NCBI GenBank assembly: GCA_021432605.1
Contig: MU271146.1
Span: 1,426,001 to 1,490,000 of the forward strand
Source: Coniochaeta sp. PMI_546
Taxonomy: Eukaryota > Ascomycota > Sordariomycetes > Coniochaetales > Coniochaetaceae
Length of the DNA: 64,000 nt
Direction of reading: 5' to 3'
Position numbers and translations under genes: made by a program. Positions 46,015 to 58,670 of the stretch are shown here, in pieces (positions within the stretch are counted from its first letter, which is position 1; each line of letters opens with the position of its first letter). The notes beneath the pieces were generated by a model. It worked only from the letters and a program-made list of their open reading frames with translations. It made no database searches and was not told where the DNA came from.

Positions 46015-49000
46015 GGCAGTGTTGGCTTCTTAGCATATGCGGGTGAGGAGCTTGATGCTCGGCCGAACGGAAAGAACGTCGCGCGGTAGCAAAGAGAATA
46101 ATGTAAGGTGGATGTCAATGATTGATGGTCGAAAGATCGACGGAGGCGGTGTCAATAATGTGCGAGGAAGGCAAGTATAGACCGCCTGGCGGGCTTTGTG
46201 ACACCCTATCGAGATGAGGACGGGCAAAGTGCGAGAGCAGTCAAGCACAAGGACGGCCACCGGGGTTGAATATAGCTGCGACCAGCGCAGGCTTAGGACC
46301 TGGAAGGTGGGACGATGGGGGAGCAATAAGGTGGGGATGATAGAGTGATTCAATTTCCGTGACACGTAGAGAAAGAGACTGGTGAGGAAAGAGCGGCGGG
46401 CTTCAGAGACGACGTAAGATGGGAAACTATAGTACTGACCTTCCATCTCGGCAACTAGCGCTGGTGAGACGTGATAGCGACAATATGTGACGAGCTTGAC
46501 TCTGGAGCCAGTAGGAGGAAGCGCGCGGCTCAAGGAAGCCGATAGATACTTCGGAGACCTGACAGAGGTCGTCGGCAGTCGTCCACAGTGTCCGCGTTTG
46601 GTCACAAATGGAGCTGAAGTACTTGATTATCGTGAATAATTTAAGAAACTCGAGACCCGGTCTTGCTCAAGGGAAAGGTGTGTCGCTGACGAGATTCTGA
46701 AGACGTTGCGAGGGTGTTTTAAGCGAGACGACGAGCTTGAGTCTGGTAACAGATTCCTTCACATCTTTTAGAGCTTTTTGGTCAGCTACACGTAAAGGAA
46801 TAGTGACAATCCGGGTAAACTAAGGTAAATGACGATAAGGGGGAGATCAAACTTCACCAAGCAACCTCCCTTATATCGCGGCGATAGATCCCTAGGTACA
46901 CCATCGTTGATCTGGCCGATGTGATATCGTCCGCACAATAGTCGTCAACGGCGAGGGTGACGCCTCGACGGCTAAGGCTATAGGAGAATATCGTGAACTT
47001 TCTGGGCCATGTTCTTTCTTCAAGCCATGTAAGTTCGGTTGATGCCACAAGTGGTGGTCAACCATTGCTATCGTAACACTCGAAGATGCCAACCACTTAA
47101 GCCCATTCACACAGGGCACCCACAGACTGTCACAGTCTCGAAATGTAGGACTGCACACCCCCGTGTCGAGAATAGGCAGCGCTTTTGACGTGGATTGCCT
47201 CTTGATAGCTAACATGACCATGTGCTGTCTGAAACCGCACCAAGTTTATTACACGCTTGCCACGGCAGCTGACACTTCTACCATCATCTTATGGGACAGG
47301 TGGGACAGGTGGGGACATCTTCTAGAACATGGAAACAAGTCTGGCAATGGGGAGATATCATCGCCGAAATCACGATGGTGAGAGAATTGGACTGTTATTG
47401 TTGACAGCCAAAACCTTTAAGGTCTCTGTTGCTTCATGCTCCCAGTCACCCTTCTAAGTGATGCCCGAGAACAATGCGACTTGAAGTCGGTTGCCTTGTC
47501 TACCTCGTCTTGCGAGACGGGACAGGGACATCAAAGAATGAAAAAGAGTCGGGCCGTGTCTGTGGTCGGGTGGTGCGTCACCACCTGATGGGTAGCTGCA
47601 GCGGACACTCCATCCCCTGTTGAATTAATCCAGATCCACCATAGGACAGACTGCACTTGCCCGTCTCGTGGACACTTTTGCTTGGTTCAGATCATAAGTA
47701 ATGAGATCTTGCTGTAGCAGTTACCGGGCACCCGGAGGTCCAGCGGCCTCGCGGTTCTGTAGCAACCTCCGCTTCATGACACTCCTTATCCCCTGGTAAC
47801 ACATACGGAGCGCACTGGCAGCTGCGAAAACATTTTGAAGTCTGACGTATGATGCATATCGTCGTGATAAGGCTCCTAATATCCATGTGCTCACTTCTAG
47901 TAGGTCTTCGGAATGTTGCTCAAGGTGACATAGGGCAGTTGCAGGTCAGCGGAGCTGGAGGCTAGGCATTATCACCGCGCCCTTTCTTCCTTTGGGTGAT
48001 GAAGCCAAAGCGTATGAAGAGACAGGTAAAACTTGACGGAAGGAGATTCGGGTAGGTAGGCAGTTCGAGAGTCGATCATGCCCTTGGAAAAGGTCGTGAC
48101 AAGGACAATCACACATCGTGCGGCCACAGCTTTTGGTAGATTTCGTTGCCGTCGGGCATCGTGCAAATAGGGCCGTACCGACAAACTGGTCCAAGCACCG
48201 GCTGCCTCCACTCAGGTGGACAATGTACGACACCGTTTCCTTCAATTCGGGTTGGTTGGATGAGAGGTGTCGTTGGAATTGACTGGCATCGAGATCTCCT
48301 ACACATAACTGGGTCTGTTGCTGAAGGGGGTGCGACGTTCAACCATGAGGTGGAAAGTTGCAAGAGCACTTGCTCATTTCAACCAATCACGGCACTTGCA
48401 CGTTCGCTTAGATGAGTTGCGCAGGGATGCGGGTAGTCCGGCCCTAGCCTAGCGCCGACGATCACCCGTGCTTTGGGTGGTGGACCTACCAGCTAGAACT
48501 GCTGGTAAACAGTAAGGTACTCACAGAAGATTGTACTTAAACTCAACCAGCTATCCCACAACTTGGTTGCCGTGCATTTCTGACCCTGCTGTCCTCATGA
48601 CCCGCCTCGGAAACAGGATGTGCCAGAGGCATCAGTATCACCTCTGGTCATACCTTCGTGACAATTATGTCTGACACGGGGACCTGGAAACAAAGTGCAT
48701 CCTTGAAAGTATATTGATGGGCAAAATAACCGCACAGTGAAATGCGAGAAGACCATTGTCTCTTGTGAAAGAAAGAATTCTCACGGTGCAACTCTGTTTG
48801 GAGCGACGATAGAAGGACGCTGGCTAGTCCAACTGGCGTGCCTCCGATCATATTGTACACATTTCGCAGATTACTCACCGCGTGGAAATGTCTAGCTCCC
48901 TCACACTCGCACATGCCTATGTTCTTGTTTGATAGTCATTCACTATTGGTCAAACTCAGCGTGAGCTCGGGCTCCTTGTGTATATATGTCCGGCCAGATC

Positions 49001-50146
49001 CTGTCACTAGTGTTCAACCAATTCTCATCCTATGCTATGGCGAACACGGCAATACTTGCATGCCGAGAGGGATTGATTAGTGGCAAGCAGCCGCGGAATC
49101 ATCAGACCGAGATATTGAGAAAAGCCTTTGACTGGACTATTGGATGGACATGACCTGGAATATCTAACCATATATAGGGGAATCCTGTCATGTCTTATGG
49201 AAATCTTAAGCCTCGTCCACTGGCGACTGCCGGTTCCGTGTATGGCGTCATGCTGGTCGCCAGACTGTAGATGTCATGGCAGCCCTAGATCTCTTGTAGA
49301 CCTTTGACAAGTTGACCTGATTTATAACATTTGGGAAGAGTCTTGCGGGAATAAGTCCAAGTACTTAGACCTGCATCACACTCTCGAGTTCCAGATTGCG
49401 ATAAGCTTGCCTTTTGAGGAAGCAAGAATCTTCGCCCTCCCCTCCACCCCCTTTCAACAGCCGCATTGATACCCTTTTCGTCGCAACTACTCTTCACCTC
49501 CCGGTTGGCTTTTGCGCTGAGCCCTTCAAAACATAGCTTTCTTCGCACCAGCCAGTCGTCTATTCTTTCTGCAGAGCATCGCAATATTCTTTCCTCTTTC
49601 TCAGCCTACCACAGGTTGCTTGTGAGAAAGCAACGCCTTGCCTCGCCTGGCATTGAGAGGCGACTGGTATTTTGCGCTCGTGCTACCTCTTATTAATCAA
49701 TCTCTTCCATCGTATTCCCGATAGGAAGCTTTTATTTGCCTTCCAAGCTTTTGGATGGGCCATTTCGATTCAACGAAGTCTCCATCCTGATCCGCCGACC
49801 TACGCCCCGGGGTCTTCAAAGCAATAGGTGCGTATCCAAAGCAATGATCTGACTGCTACACTCATTGTCCTCGAGCAGTCATCCGTGTGTCGACGGGACA
49901 GCCCTTTGCGATAAAGTCAAGGTCGTTCACTTGAAGGTGGCACAAACGCCTGCAGTGTGCCATTGCCCCTTCAAATTGTTAGTTTGACAGACTTCTAACA
50001 TTCCGCGATGTACAGGAGCTCGCCTTTCTACCTTACTCGGGTTGCAGCAAGGTCTATACCTGGCGCGTAACTTGAGTGTTGTCGCTTGCTTTCACTAACC
50101 AAGATTCAAGCTCTAATGAGAAGAGAATCGTTGACCTGTGACAAAG
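46015..50146. other. Gene-poor stretch, 4.1 kb, between divergent azgA and methyltransferase-like gene
   Basis: The left part must hold the azgA promoter and leader; a 191-codon GTG-started frame there (46030-46605) is in the same frame as azgA but ends before it. The right end, about 49440-49700, is pyrimidine-rich, like the core promoter and leader of the following plus-strand gene, and may include a leader intron. The middle 2.5 kb shows nothing I recognise. Confidence 0.5.
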
Positions 50147-52306
50147 ATGTTTGATGTCACCTGGACCGATCCGGGCGTTGAGAAGGTGGGAGAGAGGAAA
50201 GCCCGCAAAGAGAAGGAACAGGATTCGCAGGTTGGACAAGACGATCGCTTCTCGAAACGCGTGTCTAATTCCACTGGACGCTCATCCTCCTCGGCGGGCA
50301 AGTCAACCATGACCAAGGCAATCGTCAACAAACCTTCAAGCTTGTTTGGAGGCTTCAGCTTGAGGAAAAAGAGATTGTCATCCAAGAGCAAGTTGAGCCG
50401 CGGCTCCGACTTGCAAATTCCGATACCCGGACCAAATACGGCAACACCTTCCTTGCCGACGGCATCTACCTTCTGTTCAACCTTTTCGTCTGCGGACTTT
50501 TTCGGCCAAGATTCATCGAGACTCAGGATGAATTCAGACGCGAGACATGCCCTCGAGCCAGTGGACACGTCATGGGACCAGTTGGAGGACTTTCAGATCG
50601 TGCCGAATAGAGGTATTCACTCAACTCCATCCTTCTTTTCTTCTATCTGACGTGATGATACAGAGGCAGGCTTGTCAAAATCCACTCCAGGCATCGCTCT
50701 CGGGTTGACCTCGTCCCAAGATGATAGCTCAGCCGGTCTGACAGCCGGGACGACAGCAGAATTCGCTCAGCATCTCGGACCAGACTCTTGGATCACAAAG
50801 GAAACTGAGACCATGGTAGAGGTCAAACATGAGACAGGAGCTGACTGTGCGAGATCAAAGATCGCATTTCCCCTCGAACGGGTTCCTGCAGGTCCACACA
50901 CTCCCGCACACCTGGTGTCCCATGAAGAAGACGGGTGAGTCTGCCCTAGAACGTTGGTGTACTTGTCATACTTACAAGTTTAACAGGACAACAAATCTGT
51001 TTCCCGACGGTAACTATAATATCGCACCACTAACCTGCGCCAGAGTCTATACGCCATGCAGGCCGCATGGAACGATCCGTTCGAGTAAGACACCGGAAAC
51101 ATCAATTTCCAACCCGCCGCGGAGTCTGACCAGGTTCCGAGCCCATGATCCTTCACGATGGAAAGCCCCCGTGATGTGGGACATGGAGGAGCTATGCGCT
51201 AGAGATAAAGGCTTCAATCTCGAGGAGCAATTCCGTGCGGTCAATCGACCAGGCAACGACTCGTTGGCAGACCTGGCAAGCGTACAAAGAGAAATCAAGA
51301 AGATGGCTCTTCTTGTTCCCGCGAGCATCGTCTTCCGTCTAGAGGAGAAGCTGGCAGATTCTCCCAACCTGTCAGCCTACAAGGAGACCGAGATGGAGAG
51401 AAAGAGGCTGATGCTGTTTGCACTGGGTGTTTTTAGAGATCCCTACCATGGCCAGAGTCCGATCAAACCTGCGAAACTACTAGCACTCTTTGAGAACGAA
51501 GGTAAGTTGGATTTCCGATCATGCCCCGAGCAGTGACAGTAAATTAACAAGTGAACCTGACAGCCACGGCATCGTTCCTGGCAGCCGTCAACCCCGAAAC
51601 CAGCATCACCCATCTTTCGCCATCGCCGCTATCAGCACTGCTGTTTCCCAACGTTCGGCCTCTTGTATCTCCGACCCATTCGAATGCAGTGCTGTCAGTT
51701 GCTCAGAATCACTTTTCTGCTGTGTATTGCCTCTCGCTCTCATCGGTCTTCTCCAGCCAAGAGATACCCGTCGTGCTCCGCAACATCTACACACGTCTCC
51801 GACCTGGAGGGATTCTGCACCTGGTGCTCATCAATCCTGCGCCAGCCACAAGGTCGCTTGGCCCTCATATGCGACAATGGTTGGAGGATAACCTGTTACT
51901 GAACCTAGAACGAAAGTTTCGTTGCGCCAATCCCAGAAAACTGATTCCGATGTGGCTCGGAGATGTCGGCTTGAGAGCCAATGATAGTACTAAGACTACT
52001 GTCAAGTGTCAGGCCGTATTTCAAGAGACGGACAAGAAGGAAGACAAGGGACTAAAGGACAAGAACGCAGACGACGAGGAAGACTTCCTCAACATCTTGT
52101 ATGGAGGCCGAGACTCTGCCAAGCGTGAACAGCAGACCAAACTCGAGCTGCAGAGCAAGCTAGGCAGACTGCTGTGGCAGGAGACCTGGGGGAGCTTTGT
52201 GAATGCGAAGAGATGGTGGTGGGACGACCCGCACTGCGTTGAAGAGTGCAAAGATCTTGGAACGTACTGGGAGTACAGCATCATCGAATCTGTCAAGGAC
52301 AGCTGA
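50147..52306 (+). CDS. Methyltransferase-like fungal protein with degenerate SAM-binding region (four exons)
   Basis: Exons 50147-50612, 50664-50934, 50987-51501 and 51564-52306 give 664 residues. It begins MFDVTWTDPGVEKVGERKARK, an opening I recognise from mould proteins annotated as methyltransferase-domain or hypothetical. Residues 20-245 are Ser/Lys-rich and probably disordered. The Rossmann-like region lies at about 400-560: AKLLALFENEATASFLAAV, then AVYCLSLSSVFSSQEIPVVLRNI, then LRPGGILHLVLINP, typical of class I methyltransferases around motifs II-III. The first motif lacks the GxGxG needed for normal SAM binding. The C-terminus LGRLLWQETWG, RWWWDDPHCVEECKDLGTYWEYS is highly family-specific. 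The start at 50147 was preferred over a GTG three codons earlier. Activity is doubtful and no partner is known. Confidence 0.8.
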
Positions 52307-53736
52307 AGCGCCGGAAAGGGGGCACACAGCATCACCGAAGCTGCCTGGGACAACAGAGGGGACTGGAAAGCGCTTGCGCTTGCACTTGCACTTGCTTTCA
52401 CTACGGCACTAATGACTTATCATAACGACCCGAGACGGTGGTTTTGCTTGCAGCGAGCCAGAAGTGAGCTTCACTCAGATTAGAGATTGTTTGCATTTTG
52501 GGAGGTCGCTTTCTCGACTTCCCTTCTTTCTCGAAATACCCTTGCGTTTGAATTCATTCCATCTTCTAACTTGTGCAAGAGTCATGCTGGACTGCCTGGG
52601 ATGTATCTGTCCGTTGGTACCAGGACACATGTGGGTTATATCCAGTGACGTGTGTGCATAACAAAGAGAACACGGAGCCCTGCCTCGAAGAAGAAGAGTC
52701 CTTGTCGCATGGATGCATATCTTTAAACCACACCCCATCACCATGCAACCCCTATGGACTGATGCATATTTTCATACCTGGGACAGCAAGCATCTAACAA
52801 TAGTATCGTAGTGTAGGATGGCCTGATTCACCTCGGTGAACTGACCGAAGTCGTGATATTGGGCCGGGCATGAAACGACACTAAAGAATCGTCTCCAGGT
52901 TCTCCACAGACGCTAAATTGGGGTAGCTGGCAGCTGTGCTTGTAACTGTACTTATCGCAAAAAAAAAACAATTAGCGTGAATCCTCCGCACAAACGGCAG
53001 GCTGTCCCGCTAGTTGACAGGCTCAACGCGCATGGTTGAGCTCATGCCAAGACCTGGACGTATGAGATGAAATATCGACCTAAAGGCCTGTGAAGCGGAT
53101 GAAACTCTTGCCCACTGACGAAAACTTGCTACGTATAGGGTTATCCTATCTTGATGGAGCATTCAGCAAGGCTGCTTGTCAGCTTTGAATAAAACCAATT
53201 GTCAATCCAACTGTGGCATCGAGATATGGTCTCATCGAACCGCATTGACACCCTTGTCTCTTGGAGAAGATCTTCGATCACCAAGACGATGTGACGGCGG
53301 TAGACAGCCCGTCCACGGCGTTGCAACGTTTAGCCCGGAGTCAGGCAGTCGCCATGCCAGCCAAGAGATAACGCCTGCAAATATGAGTGCTCAGGCTCTT
53401 CAAGCGCATCGTTCAGGTATCCAACAGAGCTGTCCCAAAACAACGAAAGCGGTCTGTGCAATCAACTAGATGCCACTACCGGTTCTTGGAAACCTTGGCG
53501 AACGCTTCGACTGTCCGACGCTGTTCAATGTCAGGCTTGCTCGAAGCGAGGCGAATCCGCAAATCCGTATTTGTAAAGACCTTCAACCATTAGGTATCTG
53601 TTGCTCGAGGACGAAAGACATTCGACAGGCCTAATTGGTCTTCATGTGAGCTCGGCATATGTGACGATAGCACCCGCAGTGAAAGGTCTGATCCTCACAC
53701 CACAATCGTCCACTCCAAGGGTCGGAGGTGAGCCGG

Positions 53737-54408
53737 TCATCGTGCCTGCAGCCGCAACCGAGAGTTGGTCGAACCCGGATGATGGAACTGTGATGCCTCC
53801 TTCTCAGAGGCATCAGCAGTAGGCGCGGGAGAACCAACCACGCGGGGAAGGAAATTCGGCATGGAAGTGCATGGGGGTGGAGTTCTTGAAGACCTCACCA
53901 GTCTGCGATCAATGGGGGCCGAGGTGACCTGTCGGTAGGGTTTCTTGACAGGGGTCCCAAATCTCAACCAAAGTCGATCGGACCTTGGGACCGAGAAATC
54001 CGCTGAGAAAGCAACCCCACTTGTCCGGTGACGATGTGTGATAGGCTCGCAAAAATCCCTGATGCGTAGGGCTCTTACTCCGCACGGAGGAGAAGCAGGC
54101 TGACAGCAGGTCGACGAGCCCCCTTCTCCATTTGGAGAACACCGCCGATCCAGGGGTTCAAATTTGGAGATTATTCGTAGTGTCGATGGGTTGTGCTCGA
54201 AGCCGTGGAATCGCGGCCTCGCCACTGCCCGACGTTGTACGAGCTGCTGGATGCCAGTATCAGAGGCCGTCGCATGCGGTGAGACGGGTACCTGCTTTGT
54301 GTATAGTACCTCTCTTGTAAATGAATGAACAATATTACCCTTCCGCTGCGGGTAGTGTCCCGAGTGCTTCATCGTTTGCTGGTACCAAGGTGGCGAACAG
54401 GTGGACAT
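53737..54408 (-). CDS. Unassigned 223-codon frame (doubtful)
   Basis: Opens with ATG at 54408. Composition is Arg/Pro/Ser/His-rich with scattered Cys, without hydrophobic core, domain blocks, signal peptide or clear introns. I recognise no homologue. It is probably chance, but it is the longest frame in this gap. Confidence 0.1.
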   Translation of the reverse strand: MSTCSPPWYQQTMKHSGHYPQRKGNIVHSFTREVLYTKQVPVSPHATASDTGIQQLVQRRAVARPRFHGFEHNPSTLRIISKFEPLDRRCSPNGEGGSSTCCQPASPPCGVRALRIRDFCEPITHRHRTSGVAFSADFSVPRSDRLWLRFGTPVKKPYRQVTSAPIDRRLVRSSRTPPPCTSMPNFLPRVVGSPAPTADASEKEASQFHHPGSTNSRLRLQAR

Positions 54409-55130
54409 CAGTCTCACTTGTAAGAGGGAGGGAAAGGGGCCAGAAGTTCATCTTTCGTGTTACCAACGGCTACTGATCGCGTGGTACGCCCAAACCAGCC
54501 ATGTTTGTTCAAGGTACTCATTGAGCCATGTTCGTATCGAGAGACATCTTGTGATACCTGTACCGGTGTGAGTATTCCTGCAAGGTACCAACTGACCGGT
54601 TACTTGTCAGGGTTGCAACGGTGGATGGAACCGCGTACACTGCCCAGTCAGATCCATCGGACGTGGCTTCGCAATGCATCAAAAAGTTTGGAAATGATGG
54701 CATGTTGGTATCGCTGCTGTTCGGGTATTCTATAGTGTAGAGGTATGTTGGCGTTCCATGGGATCAAAGCCCGATCCATCGCAGCTCTTGGCAAATTGGA
54801 TGAAGGCAATGGTCCGTTGAACGGCGCACTATTTGCCCGCTCGCGGTTCGATCACAGCGCAGCAAACAGCCAGTCTTGCGATATCTGTTGGCAAAGGTCT
54901 GCTCTGCTGGACACTAACGGACCATGTTAGCGTGTTGACTCTATACAATGCTTACCAAACCATTGGGATTCATCAAGGATCCCATGTCTCGATCGTGATG
55001 GTTAAACTGCCTCTTCACATTCTGCCGGTTGCAACAGTTGACTCACGCCAGCATCAGGGAAGAATGCGTGCTGGTAGCGACAGATCGCTTCACAGTATCG
55101 GTAATGGTCAGGTTTCATTGTCGAAAATGA

Positions 55131-55142
55131 CTACACGTGTAG
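55131..55142. repeat. Copy 2 of the recurrent palindrome CTACACGTGTAG
   Basis: A perfect 12-base palindrome. The next copy lies 72 bases further on. Confidence 0.6.
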
Positions 55143-55202
55143 ACCCCTAGATATTTTGGGAATAACCCTGGATCGCGGCAAGCCCGTCCTGTATGAAGCG
55201 AT

Positions 55203-55213
55203 TACACGTGTAG
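55203..55213. repeat. Copy 3 of the recurrent element TACACGTGTAG
   Basis: A perfect 10-base palindrome followed by G, 72 bases from copy 2 and in the same orientation by its extra G. Confidence 0.6.
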
Positions 55214-57204
55214 TGCTAGCGTGGTTCTCGAATCTGGGGAAAAGGAAGCCGCCAAGCGCACTAAGGGAGAGGCCAAGCTTGCGCACTTCACGTTAGTGCC
55301 TTGGGACATCCTCTCCGCCAGTCCGAAGCCAGCAATTGCCCATGTTGACGACGGTCCAATAAATTATGCATCATTCTCAAGTCCGGGCGAGAATTGAGAG
55401 GCATCCTTCGAGTCTTTTCTTCTTAATTCCTTTGCAAGCCTCTCTGGGACGAAGAATCATGATATTTCCGAAATAGGTTGCGTAGTTCCATGGCCAGACC
55501 GTTTTCGGCCAAGGCAGGTTCCACTTCGGAGCACAGCCGACGTACCGGAGGCCCTGCGATTCCTCAGACCCGGCTGGACCATCTGTCAGAAGGGCTGTAC
55601 TATGTAATCTGTGCGTCGTGCAGGTTGGTTGGGCTTGGCGAACGAATGGCGTTTGTTCGCCGATTGAGCCAGGAGACGAGAGTGCGGTGCAGAGCAGCGG
55701 GACTGCGCATGCCACTTTAAACCACTGACGGACACTGGAGGAAAATTCAGCAAGACGGCTCGGGATGGCAGCTCAGCCCGCACTCCAATGGTTTGATGCC
55801 CTCCATCACCATCTCGTGTTGTCTTTGAATTGCAAAACGTCTGTGTTGTTGCTTCCGCCTCGACTGCGTGGTACGACGGGTACCTGATCAGCTCTGTACA
55901 CAGCGGTCAGACAGTGGATAGAAGACACATGTATGAACACGTATGTGCGACACGGAATACGAACCTTAAAAGAACCTACCTTACACTCAGCCGAGAGGAT
56001 GGTTGCTTTCAATCTTGGCGAAGACGTATTGCGGGTGATTTGGTCAGCCACATGCCCTGCTTCCACACCACATAGGGCTGATGGAAGAAGGACTTGAAAC
56101 AACAGAAACACAAAACACGATTGTTGCCCCGTGGCTTTGTGACAGATCATGCTTCGCAAACATGGGACGGGAAGCAGATTATTTTCGGGATATACCCGCC
56201 TCTCAATGTGTACGTGTAAAAGCCACACTGCTCGGGCCGAGGACAAGCAAAGACAAAAAGGAATCTTTAGCGATTTCGAGTTCCAGCATGACAGGGGCAG
56301 GGAACAAGGGCGATCATCTGCCGCCTAGCAGGGGCTAGAATGCGAGTACTATGGTAAGCGGCAGCTCATCAAAGCAAAAAGGGCGAAAAAGCAATCTCGT
56401 ATTACGTAGGTGGATTGTTTGAAGATCTGTTGGACCTCTACTCCACACCGAGAAGAAGCCGACAATAATTGCGCTGCAATAGAGTTGCAGTCGGTCGACA
56501 ATTCAAAAGGGGTTTATAAAGAGAATTTATTTTCAGCGTACAATTGGCCTCCCAATGATACTGAGGCAGCGAGGCCAAGTCTTAGGGAGGAGCTGCAGAT
56601 GTTGGTACCCCAAAGTCAATATTTAGATTCAGATCTCAGACTCATTTCACATCTTCACAGCTCCGGAAGCGGGCGGCATTATAATCAGCTTCTGTGGATA
56701 CTAATCCGACTATGGTACAGACCTGTCAAGCCACCCAGGAGCTTCAGGCCATCTGTCTCACTCGGGCCCTGCTGTGACCCTCGAGCAGCGTAGTCTGCCT
56801 CGCATTCGAGACATGTCCGTGACATCATCCAACGTGCCCCTAAACCATCCCATACTATCATCTCCGACACACACAGGATAAAAAAAAAAAAGAGAGAAGG
56901 AAAAAAACCATGTGCCACCCCTGGGTTCCATTGCGCCAGGCCGCTTTTGATCCAGTAAACGATCGCGTAAGAAGTCAAGAATAGGAAATGGGTATATGCA
57001 GTGATTGTAGCAAAATGATAAGATATTGCACTGCCGCAGTTCCGAGTCGTAAAGGACGAAGGGGACAGGTGCCAGCATCCGCCATTTGGTCCCTGAGATG
57101 TCTTCTCCATATTAGGGAAAGTATAAATGTCAAGTAATCTCTGTTTCCAAGAACCGAAGTGATGACCGTTGGTCGAGGTAGCGCCGCTTCAACCATACCC
57201 ACTC

Positions 57205-58670
57205 TTACATTCGAGCCTTGCTATGTTCGTGTGAATTGGGCCGGCTGTTGGCTAGTTCCGTCATGCTCTCGCTCTCGTAGTTCTTGTCATTCGGGCCTTT
57301 GCGGCCTGGACTCATCATCTTGAAGTTGTCCGCGCGTGGGAATCCGACGAGCTCTTGCACATTTGGCCGCCGGCCAGCTCGTGCACCGTGAAGAATATCA
57401 TCGGCCAACATCTGGCACGCCTTCCAAGACGTCACAATGTAAATGATGGCGTTCCAAAACCCTTGCAACGGCAGCACGAACGCGCTCGCGTATTCGAGTG
57501 GCTCTGATGACTCTTCGACGTGAACCACGCTGTAAACTCGGTTCGCAGACGACGGAATCCATGTAACCAGCAACGCACTGAAGAACAAGATCGCACATTT
57601 GGTGTAGGACCAGGCCGCGGTGTTGGCCTCATAAGCCTGTCGCCGCCTAAGTGGATTGGCAGTTGTGCGCTGTGTGACCGGCGGTGCCGAGACTGTTACG
57701 TTGCTTTGTATAGGCAGAACGACGTCGTTCTCAGACTCGCGGCGGGGAAAGGTACGTTTACTAGACGAGATAGTGACCGAGTACGCCGCGTTCGGTGCTC
57801 TCGGAGCTGTCGAGACTTCGGATCCGCGACGGCCGAGGGGGCTGAGGTCGATGGCGTTGTGGTCGACAACCTCAGAGGTCACCATGACTTCGGTGGTCTT
57901 GCTCGAGTTACTCGGATCGTCCATCGCAGGCAGTGGCTCCGGCTCGATATGGCTGCTGAAGTTCTTGAGCTGCTTGTGTTTTTTGTAGATCTCGCTGCCT
58001 GCTCGAATGTAGATGAAAAAAGTGACTAGAATGGCAATCCTGGCACGATATCAGCATCAAAGCACCATGTGAGGGTCAGTTGACAAATATGAACGCACCA
58101 AACAGGGCCGTAGAAGGTGGCAATACGGAAGATATCCCATTCGGACGAAACCCAACACCACAGAGTTGCGTTGCCGTACATCCTGCCCTTTTCTGGTGTT
58201 TGTACGAAGATGAAGGTCAAGGCAACCGTGAACGGTATGCCATAGCAGAGGAGAAGGTAGGGTATCTCCATCTTCCGGAGCTTCTGTGCGTCGAATTTGA
58301 AGTAGAACGTGAGGTACACGTTCACAGCCATGGCAAGCGTCCAAAACGCATCCGCGGGCATGAACCTGCCATTCTACAGTCAGAGAGATGTCCTAACCGC
58401 TGCTAGAGTTGCGACTTACATCTGAATCAGAAAGGCTTGGAACTGACACCCCGCTGAGTTGGTATCGCCAACATATGTCCGCGCCATCAACGTGGCGACA
58501 TTGGTCATCAAGTTACCAAACGATGCGTAAAACACCAGCCTGTTGATAGGTTTGTGAAAAGCCTTGGATAGACAGAATGTCGCAATGATGAACACGCATC
58601 CTAGGAGAGAGAACACCGAGCAGACACGCTCGATGACGCTTATAGCCTCGAGATGTGGTTCGGAACTCAT
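57205..58670 (-). CDS. G-protein-coupled receptor, cAMP-receptor-like class (three exons)
   Basis: A seven-helix plasma-membrane receptor of the fungal class related to Dictyostelium cAMP receptors (GPR-1/2/3 in Neurospora, CRL1 in Trichoderma). Minus-strand exons 58670-58420, 58365-58099 and 58039-57205 give 450 residues. Helices 1-2 are in exon 1 (VFSLLGCVFIIATFCL; PINRLVFYASFGNLMTNV). Helices 3-5 are in exon 2 and the start of exon 3: DAFWTLAMAVNVYLTFYF, IPYLLLCYGIPFTVALTFIFV and FRIATFYGPVWIAILVTFFIYI. A roughly 120-residue Ser/Thr/Arg-rich third cytosolic loop follows, then helices 6-7 (CAILFFSALLVTWIPSSANRVY; FVLPLQGFWNAIIYIVTSW). The tail is about 70 residues. Cys in CQFQAF and in LWCWVSS could form the usual extracellular disulfide. 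The ligand is unknown. Confidence 0.9.

Larger units (their letters stand above)
52307..57204. other. Gene-poor stretch, 4.9 kb
   Basis: It lies between the stops of two converging genes. No gene, RNA or transposon is recognised. It contains two copies of the recurrent TACACGTGTAG element 72 bases apart (55132 and 55203), a hexamer repeat of CTTGCR units at 52376-52395, A-runs at 52961 and 56880, and an unassigned minus-strand frame at 53737-54408. Confidence 0.5.

Noticed and set aside
46030-46605. 191-codon frame directly upstream of azgA and in the same frame
   Set aside because: It opens with GTG, ends in a stop before the azgA ATG, and has no recognisable content; most likely leader sequence.
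57520-58029. 169-codon plus-strand frame opposite the GPCR loop
   Set aside because: It is a shadow frame, Arg/Cys-rich without domain content, while the minus strand encodes the receptor.
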